In this document: in pieces, positions 44,946 to 53,203 of the stretch
How positions within the stretch are numbered: the first letter of the stretch is position 1
How the letters are laid out: each line of letters starts with the position of its first letter
Source of the DNA: Pseudomonas hygromyciniae
GTDB taxonomy: Bacteria > Pseudomonadota > Gammaproteobacteria > Pseudomonadales > Pseudomonadaceae
Assembly: GCF_016925675.1 (NCBI RefSeq)
Contig: NZ_CP070506.1
Location: forward strand, 2,354,501-2,418,500
Reading direction: 5' to 3'
Length of the DNA: 64,000 nt
Notes under the pieces: model-generated
Seen by the model: the letters and a program-made list of their open reading frames with translations, nothing else
What the model was told of the DNA's origin: nothing
Databases searched by the model: none
Program-made: the position numbers and the translations under genes

Positions 44946-46158
44946 ATGGCGCGGTTTTTACGGCAATCGGCCTTGGGGCTGTTGGTCATGGTGTTCGCTG
45001 CGCTGGCCTTGGCGCAAACGGCGCCGTCGCCATGGGGGAACGTGGCGCTGAACCAGCGGGTGATCGACCTGACCCACACCCTGGATACCTCGACCCAGCA
45101 GCGCCTGACCGACCAACTCGCGGCGCTGGAGCAACGCAAGGGCGCGCAGATCGGCGTAATGCTGCTGCCGACTACGGGGGGACGCCGACCTTGAAACGTT
45201 CACCACCGATCTGTTGCGCGCCTGGAAATTGGGGCGCAAGGGCATCGACGACGGTATTTTGCTGCTGGTGATCAAGGATGACCGCAAGGTGCGGATCGAA
45301 GTCGGATACGGCTTGGAAGGCGTAGTCACGGACCTGTTGAGCCACCGGATTATCGAGGAGCAACTGACCCCGGCGTTTCGCCAGGGCGATTACGCCGCCG
45401 GCGTGCAACACGCGGTGGATGCCCTGAGCGTGTTGGTCGAGGGGGGCGACTTGCCAGCGGTGGACGAGTCCAGGGAGACGGTAGATGAGGCTGCGGTGTT
45501 GCTGGCCCTGATCCTCGGCGCCGTCGGCGGGGTGCTGCTGGCCTCGGGCAAGTTGCATTGGCGACGCGGTCTGATCGCCGCCCTGTTAGTGACCGTGCTG
45601 CTGACCGCGCTGGCCGCAATCAATGGCAAGGCCTGGCCGATCTATGTGCTGGCGCTGCCCTTTTGCATGTCGATCAGCGCGGCCATATTCGGCGCGTTGT
45701 GGCAGGCCAAGGTGGTGTTTTATTGCGTACTGGCGTTGATGGCTTACAGCATCGGCCTGGGGCTGGTGGATCACTACCTGGCCGAAGTGTCCTTTATGAA
45801 TTGGCTGGCTTGGCCAATGGCCGCACTGGTGGTGCTGGGCCTGTACTTGATTCTATTCGCGGTGATGAGGGCCGCGTGGAAACACAGCCGGGTGGGGTTT
45901 TGCATACAGTCGGTGATGGTGCTGGGAGTGTATGGCGCCGCCGGGTATTTGCTGGAACTGGGGCTTGATGGCTGGTTGTTCGCCTTGCCCATCAGCTCAT
46001 TCGCGGCGCTGTTCATTTATGGCCAGGGTACGGGCGGATCGGGCACAGGTTCCAGCGACCGCTCAAGCTCCAGTTCCAGTTCCAGCTCAAGCTCCGGTGG
46101 CGGGTTTTCCGGTGGCGGTGGCTCCAGCGGTGGCGGCGGGGCTTCGGGGAGTTGGTGA
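44946..46158 (+). pseudogene. TPM-domain membrane protein, frameshifted in a G6 run
   Basis: This YgcG-type protein has a signal peptide, a TPM domain (VALNQRVIDLTHTLD ... GIDDGILLLVIKDDRKVRIEVGYGLEG), several membrane segments (~residues 175-340 of the intact form) and a Ser/Gly-rich tail. The frame breaks at six G (45176-45181): with five, GVMLLPTTG continues DADLETFTTDLLRAWKLG in frame. The full span is 1213 nt, one base over a multiple of three. ATG 44946. TPM proteins have been linked to photosystem repair and membrane stress; the bacterial role is unknown. Confidence 0.88.
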
Positions 46159-46172
46159 AGCCCGCTGCCGGT

Positions 46173-46664
46173 TCAGAGCGTCATCACCATCTCATGCCAA
46201 GCCATCCCGCCGTGATCTGACGCCGAGGGCTGCACATACTGGTAACCCATGCGTGTGTACAGCGGCACGTGCTGTTCCTTGCACATCAGGTGGATGGTCT
46301 CTTTGCCCATCCCGCGCATGCGTTGCACAAAGGCCGTCATCAATTGCGTGGCGTAGCCCTTGCCCTGGTGCGCAGGGTCCACCACTACCGACATGATCAC
46401 AACATTTGGCGCATCTGCCGCGTGCCCTACCAATTCCTTGAAGGCTTCATCCGACATCACCACGTCATGGGCGCAACCGCCGTTGATAAAGCCCACCACC
46501 TGCCCATCCACTTCCAGGATCAGGAAGCCTTGCGGGTACAAGGCGATGCGCGTGGTGATCTTCTCCAGGGTCGCGGCTTCATCACCTTCGTAGGCGCTGA
46601 TTTCGATCTCATAGCAGCGAGTGGCATCTGCCGGGATGGCGTTGCGTAGGGTGAGGGCGGGCAT
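46173..46664 (-). CDS. GNAT-family N-acetyltransferase
   Basis: The 163-aa protein has the acetyl-CoA loop in VVVDPAHQGKGYATQLM and a GNAT N-terminal MPALTLRNAIPADATRCYEIE. ATG 46664 is used because the upstream extension is Pro-rich repeat-derived sequence. Length and the Tyr-x-x-Met-Gly-Tyr (YTRMGYQYV) end are typical. It is related to arylalkylamine-type acetyltransferases by its overall pattern; the substrate is unknown. Confidence 0.9.
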   Translation of the reverse strand: MPALTLRNAIPADATRCYEIEISAYEGDEAATLEKITTRIALYPQGFLILEVDGQVVGFINGGCAHDVVMSDEAFKELVGHAADAPNVVIMSVVVDPAHQGKGYATQLMTAFVQRMRGMGKETIHLMCKEQHVPLYTRMGYQYVQPSASDHGGMAWHEMVMTL

Positions 46665-46747
46665 GGTGGTTCCTGGGCGGTTGAGCGAGGGGCAGCATGA
46701 TAGCGGGGTAGGGCCGCTGACGAAAATCCCACAAACAAAACCCACCC

Positions 46748-47012
46748 CTGTAGGAGCCGGCTTGCCGGCGATGGGCATAGGCATCTACACAACTTTCAGA
46801 ACTCACGAAGTCCCCCGTGGCGAGCGGGCTTGCCCCGCGTTGGGCTGCGAAGCAGCCCCAGTAAGCCGAATGCGGTGTATCAGATACTCCGTAGTGGCTG
46901 GTTCTGGGGCTGCTTCGCAGCCCAACGCGGGGCAAGCCCGCTCGCCACAACAGCCTTATCTGCTTGGATTTTGTAGATACCTATGCCCATCGCCGGCAAG
47001 TCGGTTCCTACA
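46748..47012. repeat. Long palindrome nested inside a REP pair
   Basis: Outer REP arms TAGGAGCCGGCTTGCCGGCG (46751-46770) and CGCCGGCAAGTCGGTTCCTA (46991-47010) enclose an inner element of about 200 bp with ends CATCTACACAACTTTCAGA (46782-46800) and TTGTAGATAC near 46980. Its core is CGAGCGGGCTTGCCCCGCG, GGGCTGCGAAGCAGCCCC and their inverted partners. The LuxR-type gene downstream on the minus strand uses the TAG in the outer REP as its stop. Confidence 0.88.
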
Positions 47013-47610
47013 AGGGCGAGGTGTATTTGACGGCTGCCGCCGCCCGCGATGGCACGTTCAGGCTTCTCAGCAACCCGGACACATGGATACGCACGGTAAA
47101 CGGCGAAATATCCAGGGCCTTGGCGATTTCCTTGTTGGTCTTGCCTTGGGCGATCAGCCGCAACACTTCCTGCTGGCGCGCAGTCAGGGTGTGGGTGTCC
47201 AGGGGCAATAGCCCCGAGGGGGCGAACTTGACCAGCACTTCGCCCTGGCGGATGGCGAGCAGGGCCTGGCCGATCTCTTCGGGGGCGATGTTTTTGCCGA
47301 TAAAGCCATCGGCGCCGATTGCCATCACCTGTTCGATCAACAGCGGGTCATCGACCATCGACACCACGATCAACGTGGTGCGCCGCAGTTGCTGGCGCAG
47401 TTCGCCCAACTGGCTGATGCAAGTCAGCCCGGGGAAGCGCAGGTCGAGGATCAGCGTGTCGACTTCGCCACCGCCCTTGAGCATTTGCAGCACCGTGTCC
47501 AGGTCGCCGGCCTGCTCCACGTGAGCCTCGGGCAGCAGGCGTTGCACCGTGCGCAGCATGCCTTCGCGAAACATGGGGTGGTCGTCGGCGATGATGATCC
47601 GGCATGTCAT
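47008..47610 (-). CDS. LuxR/NarL-family response regulator
   Basis: The 200-aa protein has a receiver domain (acidic IIADDHP at 6-12, phospho-Asp in LILDLRFPG, Lys in GKNIAPEEI) and a LuxR helix-turn-helix (LTARQQEVLRLIAQGKTNKEIAKALDISPFTVRIHVSGLL). Its TAG stop (47008-47010) lies in the REP unit's GTAGGA. It is divergent from a hybrid histidine kinase 113 bp away, the likely partner. Confidence 0.93.
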   Translation of the reverse strand: MTCRIIIADDHPMFREGMLRTVQRLLPEAHVEQAGDLDTVLQMLKGGGEVDTLILDLRFPGLTCISQLGELRQQLRRTTLIVVSMVDDPLLIEQVMAIGADGFIGKNIAPEEIGQALLAIRQGEVLVKFAPSGLLPLDTHTLTARQQEVLRLIAQGKTNKEIAKALDISPFTVRIHVSGLLRSLNVPSRAAAAVKYTSPL

Positions 47611-47723
47611 GGTGTGCTCCTCCCTGAGGCCAGGTTGTCCTGTGGCGTGCTACTTTACCACTCTGTTCACCGCCTGCCTGCCGGGAGCACCGATTCGACG
47701 ATGACCGTACAAGGACGTTGCCC

Positions 47724-49337
47724 ATGAAGTTCGTGAAAGACGCCGAACTGGACCAAGCCAACCTGCGTATTGTGGTAGCCGGCTGCGCCATGGTCTACAT
47801 CGGCCTGCTGGGCTTTTTGCCGGGGCAGTCGGTGGCGCATTATGTGCCGGTGATGATCTATATCGGCCTGTTCCTGCTGGCCTCGATTGTGCTGCGCCAG
47901 GTGATCGTGCGCTGGCCCGGGCATTACCCGGCGCGGCGGATTTTCGGGATGATCCACGATTACACCGGCACTTCGTTCGGCCTGGTGGTCGGCGGTGAGG
48001 CGGCGTTGCCGCTGTATGCGGTGATGGTCTGGGTCAACCTTGGCAACGGCATGCGCTATGGTTCGCGCTATCTGGCGATTGCCACGGGCCTGGCATTGCT
48101 GGCGCTGCTGATCGTGTATCGTCTGACACCACTGTGGCAGGCGCAGCCCTTTATGGTGTTGATGCTGATGATCACCAGCACGGTGATCCCGGTCTACGCC
48201 CACCTGCTGCTGGAACGCACGCGCAAGGCGTCCGAAGAGGCCATCGCCGCCAATCTGGAAAAGTCGCGCTTCCTGGCCCAGGCCAGCCATGATTTGCGCC
48301 AGCCCATTCACTCCATCGGCCTGTTTACCGCGTGCCTGCGCGAAGCACGCTTGGGCGATGAAGAGCGGCGGCTGGTGGACAATATCGACCGTTCGCTGCT
48401 TAACGTCTCGCAATTGTTCCGCTCCATTCTCGACCTCTACACCCTGGACAACGGCCGCTTGCTCCCCAAGTACCAGGTTGTTCACCTGGGTGAGTGGCTG
48501 GCTGACTTGCTGCGCCAGAACACCGAAGCCGCGCGTTGGGCCGGGGTAGAACTGCGCCTGCGCCCTTGTGCCCACTGGGTGCAGGTTGATCCGGCACTGT
48601 TGGCTACCATGGTGCAGAACGTGCTCTCCAATTGCTTCAAGTACGGCGGCCAGCGCCCGGTGCTGGTCGGCGTGCGCCAGCGCAGCGGTGGGCTGGTGGT
48701 GGAGATTCACGACCAGGGACGGGGGATTGCCGAGGAGCATCTGCCCCGGGTCTTCGAGGAGTTCTATCGGGTCCGCCACCTGCGCGACAAAGACGTTGAA
48801 GGCGTTGGCCTGGGCTTGTCCATTGTCAAGCGCCTGGGACAGTTGATGGACATGGACGTGGGGCTGCGCTCGCGGGTGGGCCGTGGCACCTCGGTCAGCC
48901 TGCGCGGTTTGGCCCTGGCGACCGCACCCCATCAACCTGTGGTGCGCGACGATGCACGCCAGGCGGGGCTGCTGACCGGTTTGAAAGTGTGCCTGGTGGA
49001 AGATGACCATAACGTACTGCTGGCCACCCAGGCATTGCTGGAGCGGTGGGGCTGCGAGGTGCAGGCCGAATCGAGCGGGCATAACCTGGTCAGCGATTGC
49101 GACATCATCGTCGCCGACTATGACCTGGGCAACCACGCCACCGGTATCGAGTGCATCGACCAACTGCGTGCACAGCGCGGCGTGGCGGTGCCGGCGCTGA
49201 TTCTGACCGGGCATGATGTGGAGAGGATCCAGGCGGCCCTGCACGACCGGCAGATCGCCATTTTGTCCAAGCCAGTGCGCCCCGCTGAACTACGGGGCAC
49301 CCTGCGCGAGCTCAGCCAGGGGCCGGTTACTGGTTAA
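47724..49337 (+). CDS. Hybrid sensor histidine kinase/response regulator
   Basis: The 537-aa protein has an N-terminal region with about six membrane segments (~20-170), HisKA (FLAQASHDLRQPIHSIGLF, phospho-His), HATPase_c (MVQNVLSNCFKYGG; GVGLGLSIVKRLGQ) and a C-terminal receiver (VCLVEDDHNVLL; phospho-Asp in IIVADYDLG). ATG 47724 with AAGGACG. The RQPIH H-box and membrane module are those of RpfC-like hybrid kinases. It faces the LuxR response regulator and probably phosphorylates it. Its end overlaps the convergent lipoprotein gene by 11 bp. Confidence 0.92.
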   Translation: MKFVKDAELDQANLRIVVAGCAMVYIGLLGFLPGQSVAHYVPVMIYIGLFLLASIVLRQVIVRWPGHYPARRIFGMIHDYTGTSFGLVVGGEAALPLYAVMVWVNLGNGMRYGSRYLAIATGLALLALLIVYRLTPLWQAQPFMVLMLMITSTVIPVYAHLLLERTRKASEEAIAANLEKSRFLAQASHDLRQPIHSIGLFTACLREARLGDEERRLVDNIDRSLLNVSQLFRSILDLYTLDNGRLLPKYQVVHLGEWLADLLRQNTEAARWAGVELRLRPCAHWVQVDPALLATMVQNVLSNCFKYGGQRPVLVGVRQRSGGLVVEIHDQGRGIAEEHLPRVFEEFYRVRHLRDKDVEGVGLGLSIVKRLGQLMDMDVGLRSRVGRGTSVSLRGLALATAPHQPVVRDDARQAGLLTGLKVCLVEDDHNVLLATQALLERWGCEVQAESSGHNLVSDCDIIVADYDLGNHATGIECIDQLRAQRGVAVPALILTGHDVERIQAALHDRQIAILSKPVRPAELRGTLRELSQGPVTG

Positions 49338-49662
49338 ACGGCGTCAACCCGTTACCCCGGGCACCCTTGGGTTGGCAGTAGGCAGCCGGTTTCATCAGGC
49401 CGAAGCTGGCCACGGCAAACATCCCACCGCTGGCACCACTGGGCACCGAGCAGTTGTAGTCACCAGAAGCGGTGCTGGCGATGTAATAGGTGGTCATGGA
49501 GTCACTGCGGACATTGGAAACACGCTTGACCGGCTCACCCAGATTGGTTTCCGAGAGCGTCTTGAGATGGTCTTCGGTGGGCTTGATATTGCTGCAACCG
49601 GCAACGCCGATCATCAGGGCGCCCAGCAGGGCAAGGCGGGTGACAGGGGAGTGCAGTTTCAT
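49327..49662 (-). CDS. Small lipoprotein
   Basis: The 111-aa protein has a lipoprotein signal with lipobox (ALMIGVAGCSN; Cys23), then a polar body (STASGDYNCSVPSGASGG) with further Cys residues in NCSV and YCQP that could form a disulfide. No family recognised. It is convergent with the hybrid kinase gene, overlapping by 11 bp. Confidence 0.85.
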   Translation of the reverse strand: MKLHSPVTRLALLGALMIGVAGCSNIKPTEDHLKTLSETNLGEPVKRVSNVRSDSMTTYYIASTASGDYNCSVPSGASGGMFAVASFGLMKPAAYCQPKGARGNGLTPFNQ

Positions 49663-49855
49663 GGCGCTTCTTCCTTGGGGTTGTTTTGGTTTTTTTCACG
49701 CGCAACGATCCCTTGCACGGCGGGTTCGACGTGCTGGCGGGGAGCATTGGGGGTGCTGGCGAATATAGCGCCGGGTGCCTGCGGGGTCGATTAGCACAAG
49801 TGTGCTAATGGCACCTTGAGGTCACGGTAAACAGGGTTAATTCAGGGAGATTCGA

Positions 49856-50326
49856 ATGCTACAAATCAGACGCGCCACCGACGACGACGGCCCCATCGCC
49901 TTCGAGATCCGCCTGCAAGCGATCCGCAGCCAATGCATCGGTGCCTACACCGCCGAGCAGATGCTGACCTGGACCCGTGGCGCAGCCGAGGACGGTTACA
50001 CCGCGCTGATGGCCAAGCCGTTCTACCTGGGGTGCGTCGAGGGTGAGCCGGTCGCCACCGGCATGCTCGACCCGGACCATCGGGAAGTCGGTGCGCTGTT
50101 TGTACTGCCCGGTTTTATCGGGCGCGGGATTGGCGGGCAGATGCTGGAGCACCTGGAGCAAGTGGCGTTGGCGTTGGGGATTGAGGAGGTGGTGCTGGAT
50201 GCGACGCTCAATGCCGCGGATTTCTACCGCAGCCGTGGTTATGAAGGCAACGAGCCGTCCATCTATCATTCGCCTACGGGGCTGGACCTGGCGTGTATCC
50301 CGATGGTCAAGCGCCTGTCTGCTTGA
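49856..50326 (+). CDS. GNAT-family N-acetyltransferase
   Basis: The 156-aa protein has the acetyl-CoA motif LFVLPGFIGRGIGGQMLEHLE and DATLNAADFYRSRGYEG. AGGGAG precedes the ATG at 49856. Single gene. The divergent lipoprotein gene is about 190 bp upstream; that gap is AT-rich near 49680-49700 and has no other gene. Confidence 0.9.
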   Translation: MLQIRRATDDDGPIAFEIRLQAIRSQCIGAYTAEQMLTWTRGAAEDGYTALMAKPFYLGCVEGEPVATGMLDPDHREVGALFVLPGFIGRGIGGQMLEHLEQVALALGIEEVVLDATLNAADFYRSRGYEGNEPSIYHSPTGLDLACIPMVKRLSA

Positions 50327-50470
50327 ACGCCGTACGCAGGCGTTCGATCACGGTCGGCACCGAAAGCCCGGCCGCGTCCGGCAGGTCAGCCAACGAGCTG
50401 ATCGGAGTCTTGGCCCCCAGCATCAAATAACCGGGCAGGTCGGGCCGGCAGGATACCAAAGGCAACCCCC
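50307..50470 (-). pseudogene. Possible 3' remnant of a gene
   Basis: On the minus strand one frame reads PGYLMLGAKTPISSLADLPD then LSVPTVIERLRTAFKQTGA and stops at TGA (50307-50309), inside the end of the acetyltransferase gene. It looks protein-like but has no start or ribosome site, and the sequence upstream is not convincing in any frame. It may be the tail of a deleted gene. No family assigned. Confidence 0.3.
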
Positions 50471-50559
50471 TGTATCCCAGAAATGGGCGCGATCTGTGTC
50501 TTTCGACGGGCGTGTCTTGTGGGTACCGTCATGCCCTTTGCTCTAACGCTGAGGCAATC

Positions 50560-50888
50560 ATGGATCTACTGGCTACCCCTTTTGGCACCACCGACTGGTC
50601 GACCGTCGAAGCGCAGTTGCACCCTGGCGAAACCGGCAGCGCCCTATGGCGCACCTGCCATTTCGGCACCACCCGCGTGCGCATGGTGGAATACAGCCCT
50701 GGCTACCTGGCGGACCACTGGTGCTGGCGCGGGCATGTGTTGTTATGCCTGGAGGGGAGCTGCAGACGGAACTGGAGGATGGTCGCCAGTTCACCCTGAC
50801 GGCGGGGATGAGTTATCAGGTGGGCAATGACAGGGACGGACACCGGTCAAGCACAGCCACCGGGGCCAAGCTGTTTATTGTGGATTGA
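50560..50888 (+). pseudogene. DHCW-motif cupin, frameshifted in a G run
   Basis: The start ATG 50560 has GAGG upstream. The protein reads to YLADHWCWRGHVLLCLEG, the hallmark of the DHCW cupin family, then loses frame at a run of four G (in GGAGGGGAGC). With five G it continues ELQTELEDGRQFTLTAG then MSYQVGNDRDGHRSS and ends at TGA 50886-50888, giving 109 aa. Length is 329 nt, one short of a multiple of three. Small cytosolic cupin of unknown function. Confidence 0.82.
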
Positions 50889-50993
50889 TCAGTCGTACCT
50901 CTGCCCAAATGCATCCACCGTGGGGTTTTCAGAGTTCGGTGCCCCAGCAAAATTGAGGGGGGGCTGGCCACAATTCCCAGCTTCGCTGATCCC

Positions 50994-51280
50994 CCCCTGT
51001 AGGAGCGGGCTTGCCCGCGAAAGCGGTGGTTCAGTCACTTCATGGCTGGCAGGTGTACCGCTATCGCAGGCAAGCCAGCTCCCACAGTTGATAGGTGGTG
51101 CGGCCACAATTCCCAGCTTCGTTGATATCCCCCTGTGGGAGCGGGCTTGCTCGCGAAAGCGGTGGTTCAGTCAATTCATGGGTGGCAGGTCTACCGCTAT
51201 CGCAGGCAAGCCAGCTCCCACAGTTGATTGGGGGGCGGCCAATACTCTGTGGCCAGCAACGCCCCCCTTGTGGGAGCAGG
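50994..51280. repeat. Tandem REP array, two full units and a truncated third, period about 136 bp
   Basis: TGTAGGAGCGGGCTTGC at 50998, TGTGGGAGCGGGCTTGC at 51134 and TGTGGGAGCAGG at 51269 give periods of 136 and 135 bp. Linkers carry CGGCCACAATTCCCAGCTTC, different from the array at 35927, so the two arrays arose separately. It fills the gap between the cupin and the copper-chaperone gene (50889-51281); no gene is present. Confidence 0.92.
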
Positions 51281-51281
51281 A

Positions 51282-51752
51282 TCAATGGTTCATGTGATGG
51301 CCGTCAGCACTGCCCAGGCTGCGGGCCGGGGCCTGGATCTGGATGTCCTGCTTCTGGCCCTTGGCATCTTCCACGGTCAGGGTCAGCGGCACCTGGTCGC
51401 CTTCCTTGATCTGGCCCTTCAGGCCCATCAGCATCACGTGATAGCCCTCAGGGTCGAGTTTTACCGCCAGGCCGGCTGGCAGTGCCACGGAGTCCACCGG
51501 GCCCATGCGCATGACATCATCCTTCATGCTCATCTCATGAATCTGCACATCCTTGGCCACCGGCGACTTGACGCTCAGCAGCTTGCTGTCGCTGTCGGCG
51601 GTGAGGGTCATGAACGCACCGCTCGAATGCTGCCCGGCCACGGTGGCGCGGGCCCAGGCGTCGCTGACCACGACTTGTGCGCTGGCGTGGGCGGCGAGGC
51701 CCAGCAGGGAAAGACCGAGGGCGATGCGCTTGAGGGTGTGGACAGCAGTCAT
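51282..51752 (-). CDS. Periplasmic copper chaperone PCu(A)C
   Basis: The 156-aa protein has a signal peptide (IALGLSLLGLAAHASA) and the copper motif: HEMSMKDDVMRM and the later GYHVMLMGLK, giving the H(M)X10MX21HXM pattern, with an extra His-rich tail (DGHHMNH). PCuAC delivers Cu(I) to the CuA or CuB site of haem-copper oxidases together with SCO. Its ATG at 51752 overlaps the SCO stop by one base (TAATG). Confidence 0.93.
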   Translation of the reverse strand: MTAVHTLKRIALGLSLLGLAAHASAQVVVSDAWARATVAGQHSSGAFMTLTADSDSKLLSVKSPVAKDVQIHEMSMKDDVMRMGPVDSVALPAGLAVKLDPEGYHVMLMGLKGQIKEGDQVPLTLTVEDAKGQKQDIQIQAPARSLGSADGHHMNH

Positions 51753-52357
51753 TAGCAGACCTCCATGACGGTGAGCAGGTCTTCTGCGCACTCTTTGGCG
51801 TTAAGGGATGCCGACAGGCCCAGGCGCAGGTTGCCGCGGGTGTCGAACACAAAGCTGGTGGCGGTGTGGGACAGGGTGTAGGTATCGCCGGCGGGGATCT
51901 TTTCATAAAAAATCCCGAACTCCTTGGCGGCCACGGCGATTTCTTCCGGGGTGCCATAGAGCGCTTCGAAGCTGGGGTCGAAGGCTTTGACGTACGCATC
52001 AAGCACCTGAGGTGTGTCGCGTTCCGGGTCCAGGGTGATAAAGATCACCTGCATGATTTCGCCGTCGCGGCCCATCAGCTTCTTGGCCTGGGCCATGCGC
52101 GCCAGGGTGGTGGGGCACACCGCCGGGCACTGGGTGAAACCGAAGAACACCACCGGCATCAAGCCGCGGAATGAACTCAGGGTGACGGTTTCGCCGGCCG
52201 TGTTCTTAAGCTTGAACGTGCGGCCCATGATCTTGTTGCTCAAGTCCTTGCCGTACTTGAAGTTCAGCTTGGGGCTGGTGTCGCAGCCGCTCAGCAGACC
52301 CAGGCCCAGCAGGCCCATACCGGTGAGGACCTTGCGGCGGGTGAATAACGTACTCAT
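51752..52357 (-). CDS. SCO1/SenC-family copper metallochaperone
   Basis: The 201-aa protein has a lipoprotein signal (GLGLLSGCDTS), the thioredoxin-like copper site FTQCPAVCPTTL (CxxxC) and the conserved His in YTLSHTATSFVFD. SCO proteins metallate and reduce the CuA or CuB centre of cytochrome oxidases. First gene of the operon with PCuAC. Confidence 0.95.
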   Translation of the reverse strand: MSTLFTRRKVLTGMGLLGLGLLSGCDTSPKLNFKYGKDLSNKIMGRTFKLKNTAGETVTLSSFRGLMPVVFFGFTQCPAVCPTTLARMAQAKKLMGRDGEIMQVIFITLDPERDTPQVLDAYVKAFDPSFEALYGTPEEIAVAAKEFGIFYEKIPAGDTYTLSHTATSFVFDTRGNLRLGLSASLNAKECAEDLLTVMEVC

Positions 52358-52677
52358 GAAATGGGCGTCCCGTGAAGCGTCTGACGGCTGCGCATAACAG
52401 GTCAGTCAGGCTTTGAAAAGCGGTGAACAGGAAGGCTGGGTAGTCTACCGACCTTGATCGCGCTTGATAATCTGCGACGTTCTGCCACAGGGGCGGTGGC
52501 CACCTTATCAGCCAGGGCGCTGATTGAGTCTGTGGCACACTGTCGCAGACACTGGCAAAGGCCCGCCGCACAAGGCTTGGGGCAAATGTTTCAACGATTA
52601 TCAAGGCCCTTGACCCGCATCAAGGCAACGCACGTCCGCGGTGGGCACAGTCACGGTACAAGCACCGTGAGGTTCTG
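52358..52677. promoter_or_regulatory. Intergenic region upstream of sco and the CopD-like gene
   Basis: The 320-bp divergent gap holds no gene. It contains an ANR-box-like site (TTGACCCGCATCAA, 52610-52623, one mismatch to TTGAT-N4-ATCAA) 55 bp before the CopD-like start. Other TTGAT half sites occur near 52455-52470. It must carry promoters for both genes. Confidence 0.55.
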
Positions 52678-53121
52678 ATGCTCTATCTCCTATTCCTGCT
52701 GGCCCATCTATTCGCCGCGCTGATATTCATCGGTACGGTGTTCTTTGAAGTATTGATCCTCGCCAGTGTGCACAAGCAACTGCCGGCCCGCGTCATGCTG
52801 CTGGTGGAGCAGGGCATCGGCCGCCGTGCCAGGGCCTTGATGCCGTGGGTGCTACTGGTGCTGTTTGGCGCCGGCATCGGCATGGTCTGGTTGCGTTACC
52901 TGCCGGTGCTGGCGGCGCCGTCCAGCTCGGCATTCGGCGCGTTGCTGACTCTCAAGCTGATCCTTGCCGCCAGCGTGCTGATGCATTTTTTGCTGACCGT
53001 CTGGTTGATGCGCCGTGGGCGGGTCAGCGCGGCCTACCTGCGCTTTGTCCATCTGAGCCTGTTCTGCCATATGGTCGCCATTGTGTTGCTGGCCAAGAGC
53101 ATGTTCTACATCACGTGGTAA
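52678..53121 (+). CDS. CopD-like integral membrane protein
   Basis: The 147-aa protein has four hydrophobic helices: LYLLFLLAHLFAALIFIGTVFF, WVLLVLFGAGIGMVWL, LLTLKLILAASVLMHFLLTVW and FCHMVAIVLLAKSMFYI. His residues in the first, third and last helices suit haem or copper binding. It matches the CopD/CcoS-neighbour type of small respiratory membrane protein by eye. ANR-box-like site upstream. It lies between copper delivery and hemN genes, suggesting a role in haem-copper oxidase assembly or low-oxygen respiration. Confidence 0.75.
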   Translation: MLYLLFLLAHLFAALIFIGTVFFEVLILASVHKQLPARVMLLVEQGIGRRARALMPWVLLVLFGAGIGMVWLRYLPVLAAPSSSAFGALLTLKLILAASVLMHFLLTVWLMRRGRVSAAYLRFVHLSLFCHMVAIVLLAKSMFYITW

Positions 53122-53131
53122 ACGTCGGCGC

Positions 53132-53145
53132 TTGATGCATATCAA
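53132..53145. promoter_or_regulatory. ANR/FNR box, perfect match
   Basis: TTGATGCATATCAA is an exact TTGAT-N4-ATCAA site, centred about 65 bp before the hemN-like ATG at 53204. It predicts anaerobic or microaerobic activation of the hemN-like/hemN transcript by ANR. Confidence 0.88.
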
Positions 53146-53203
53146 GGTGCGCTGTCCGGTCGCACCGCACAATGATCCACCGTAGCCAGACCCGGAGGCC
53201 GTC

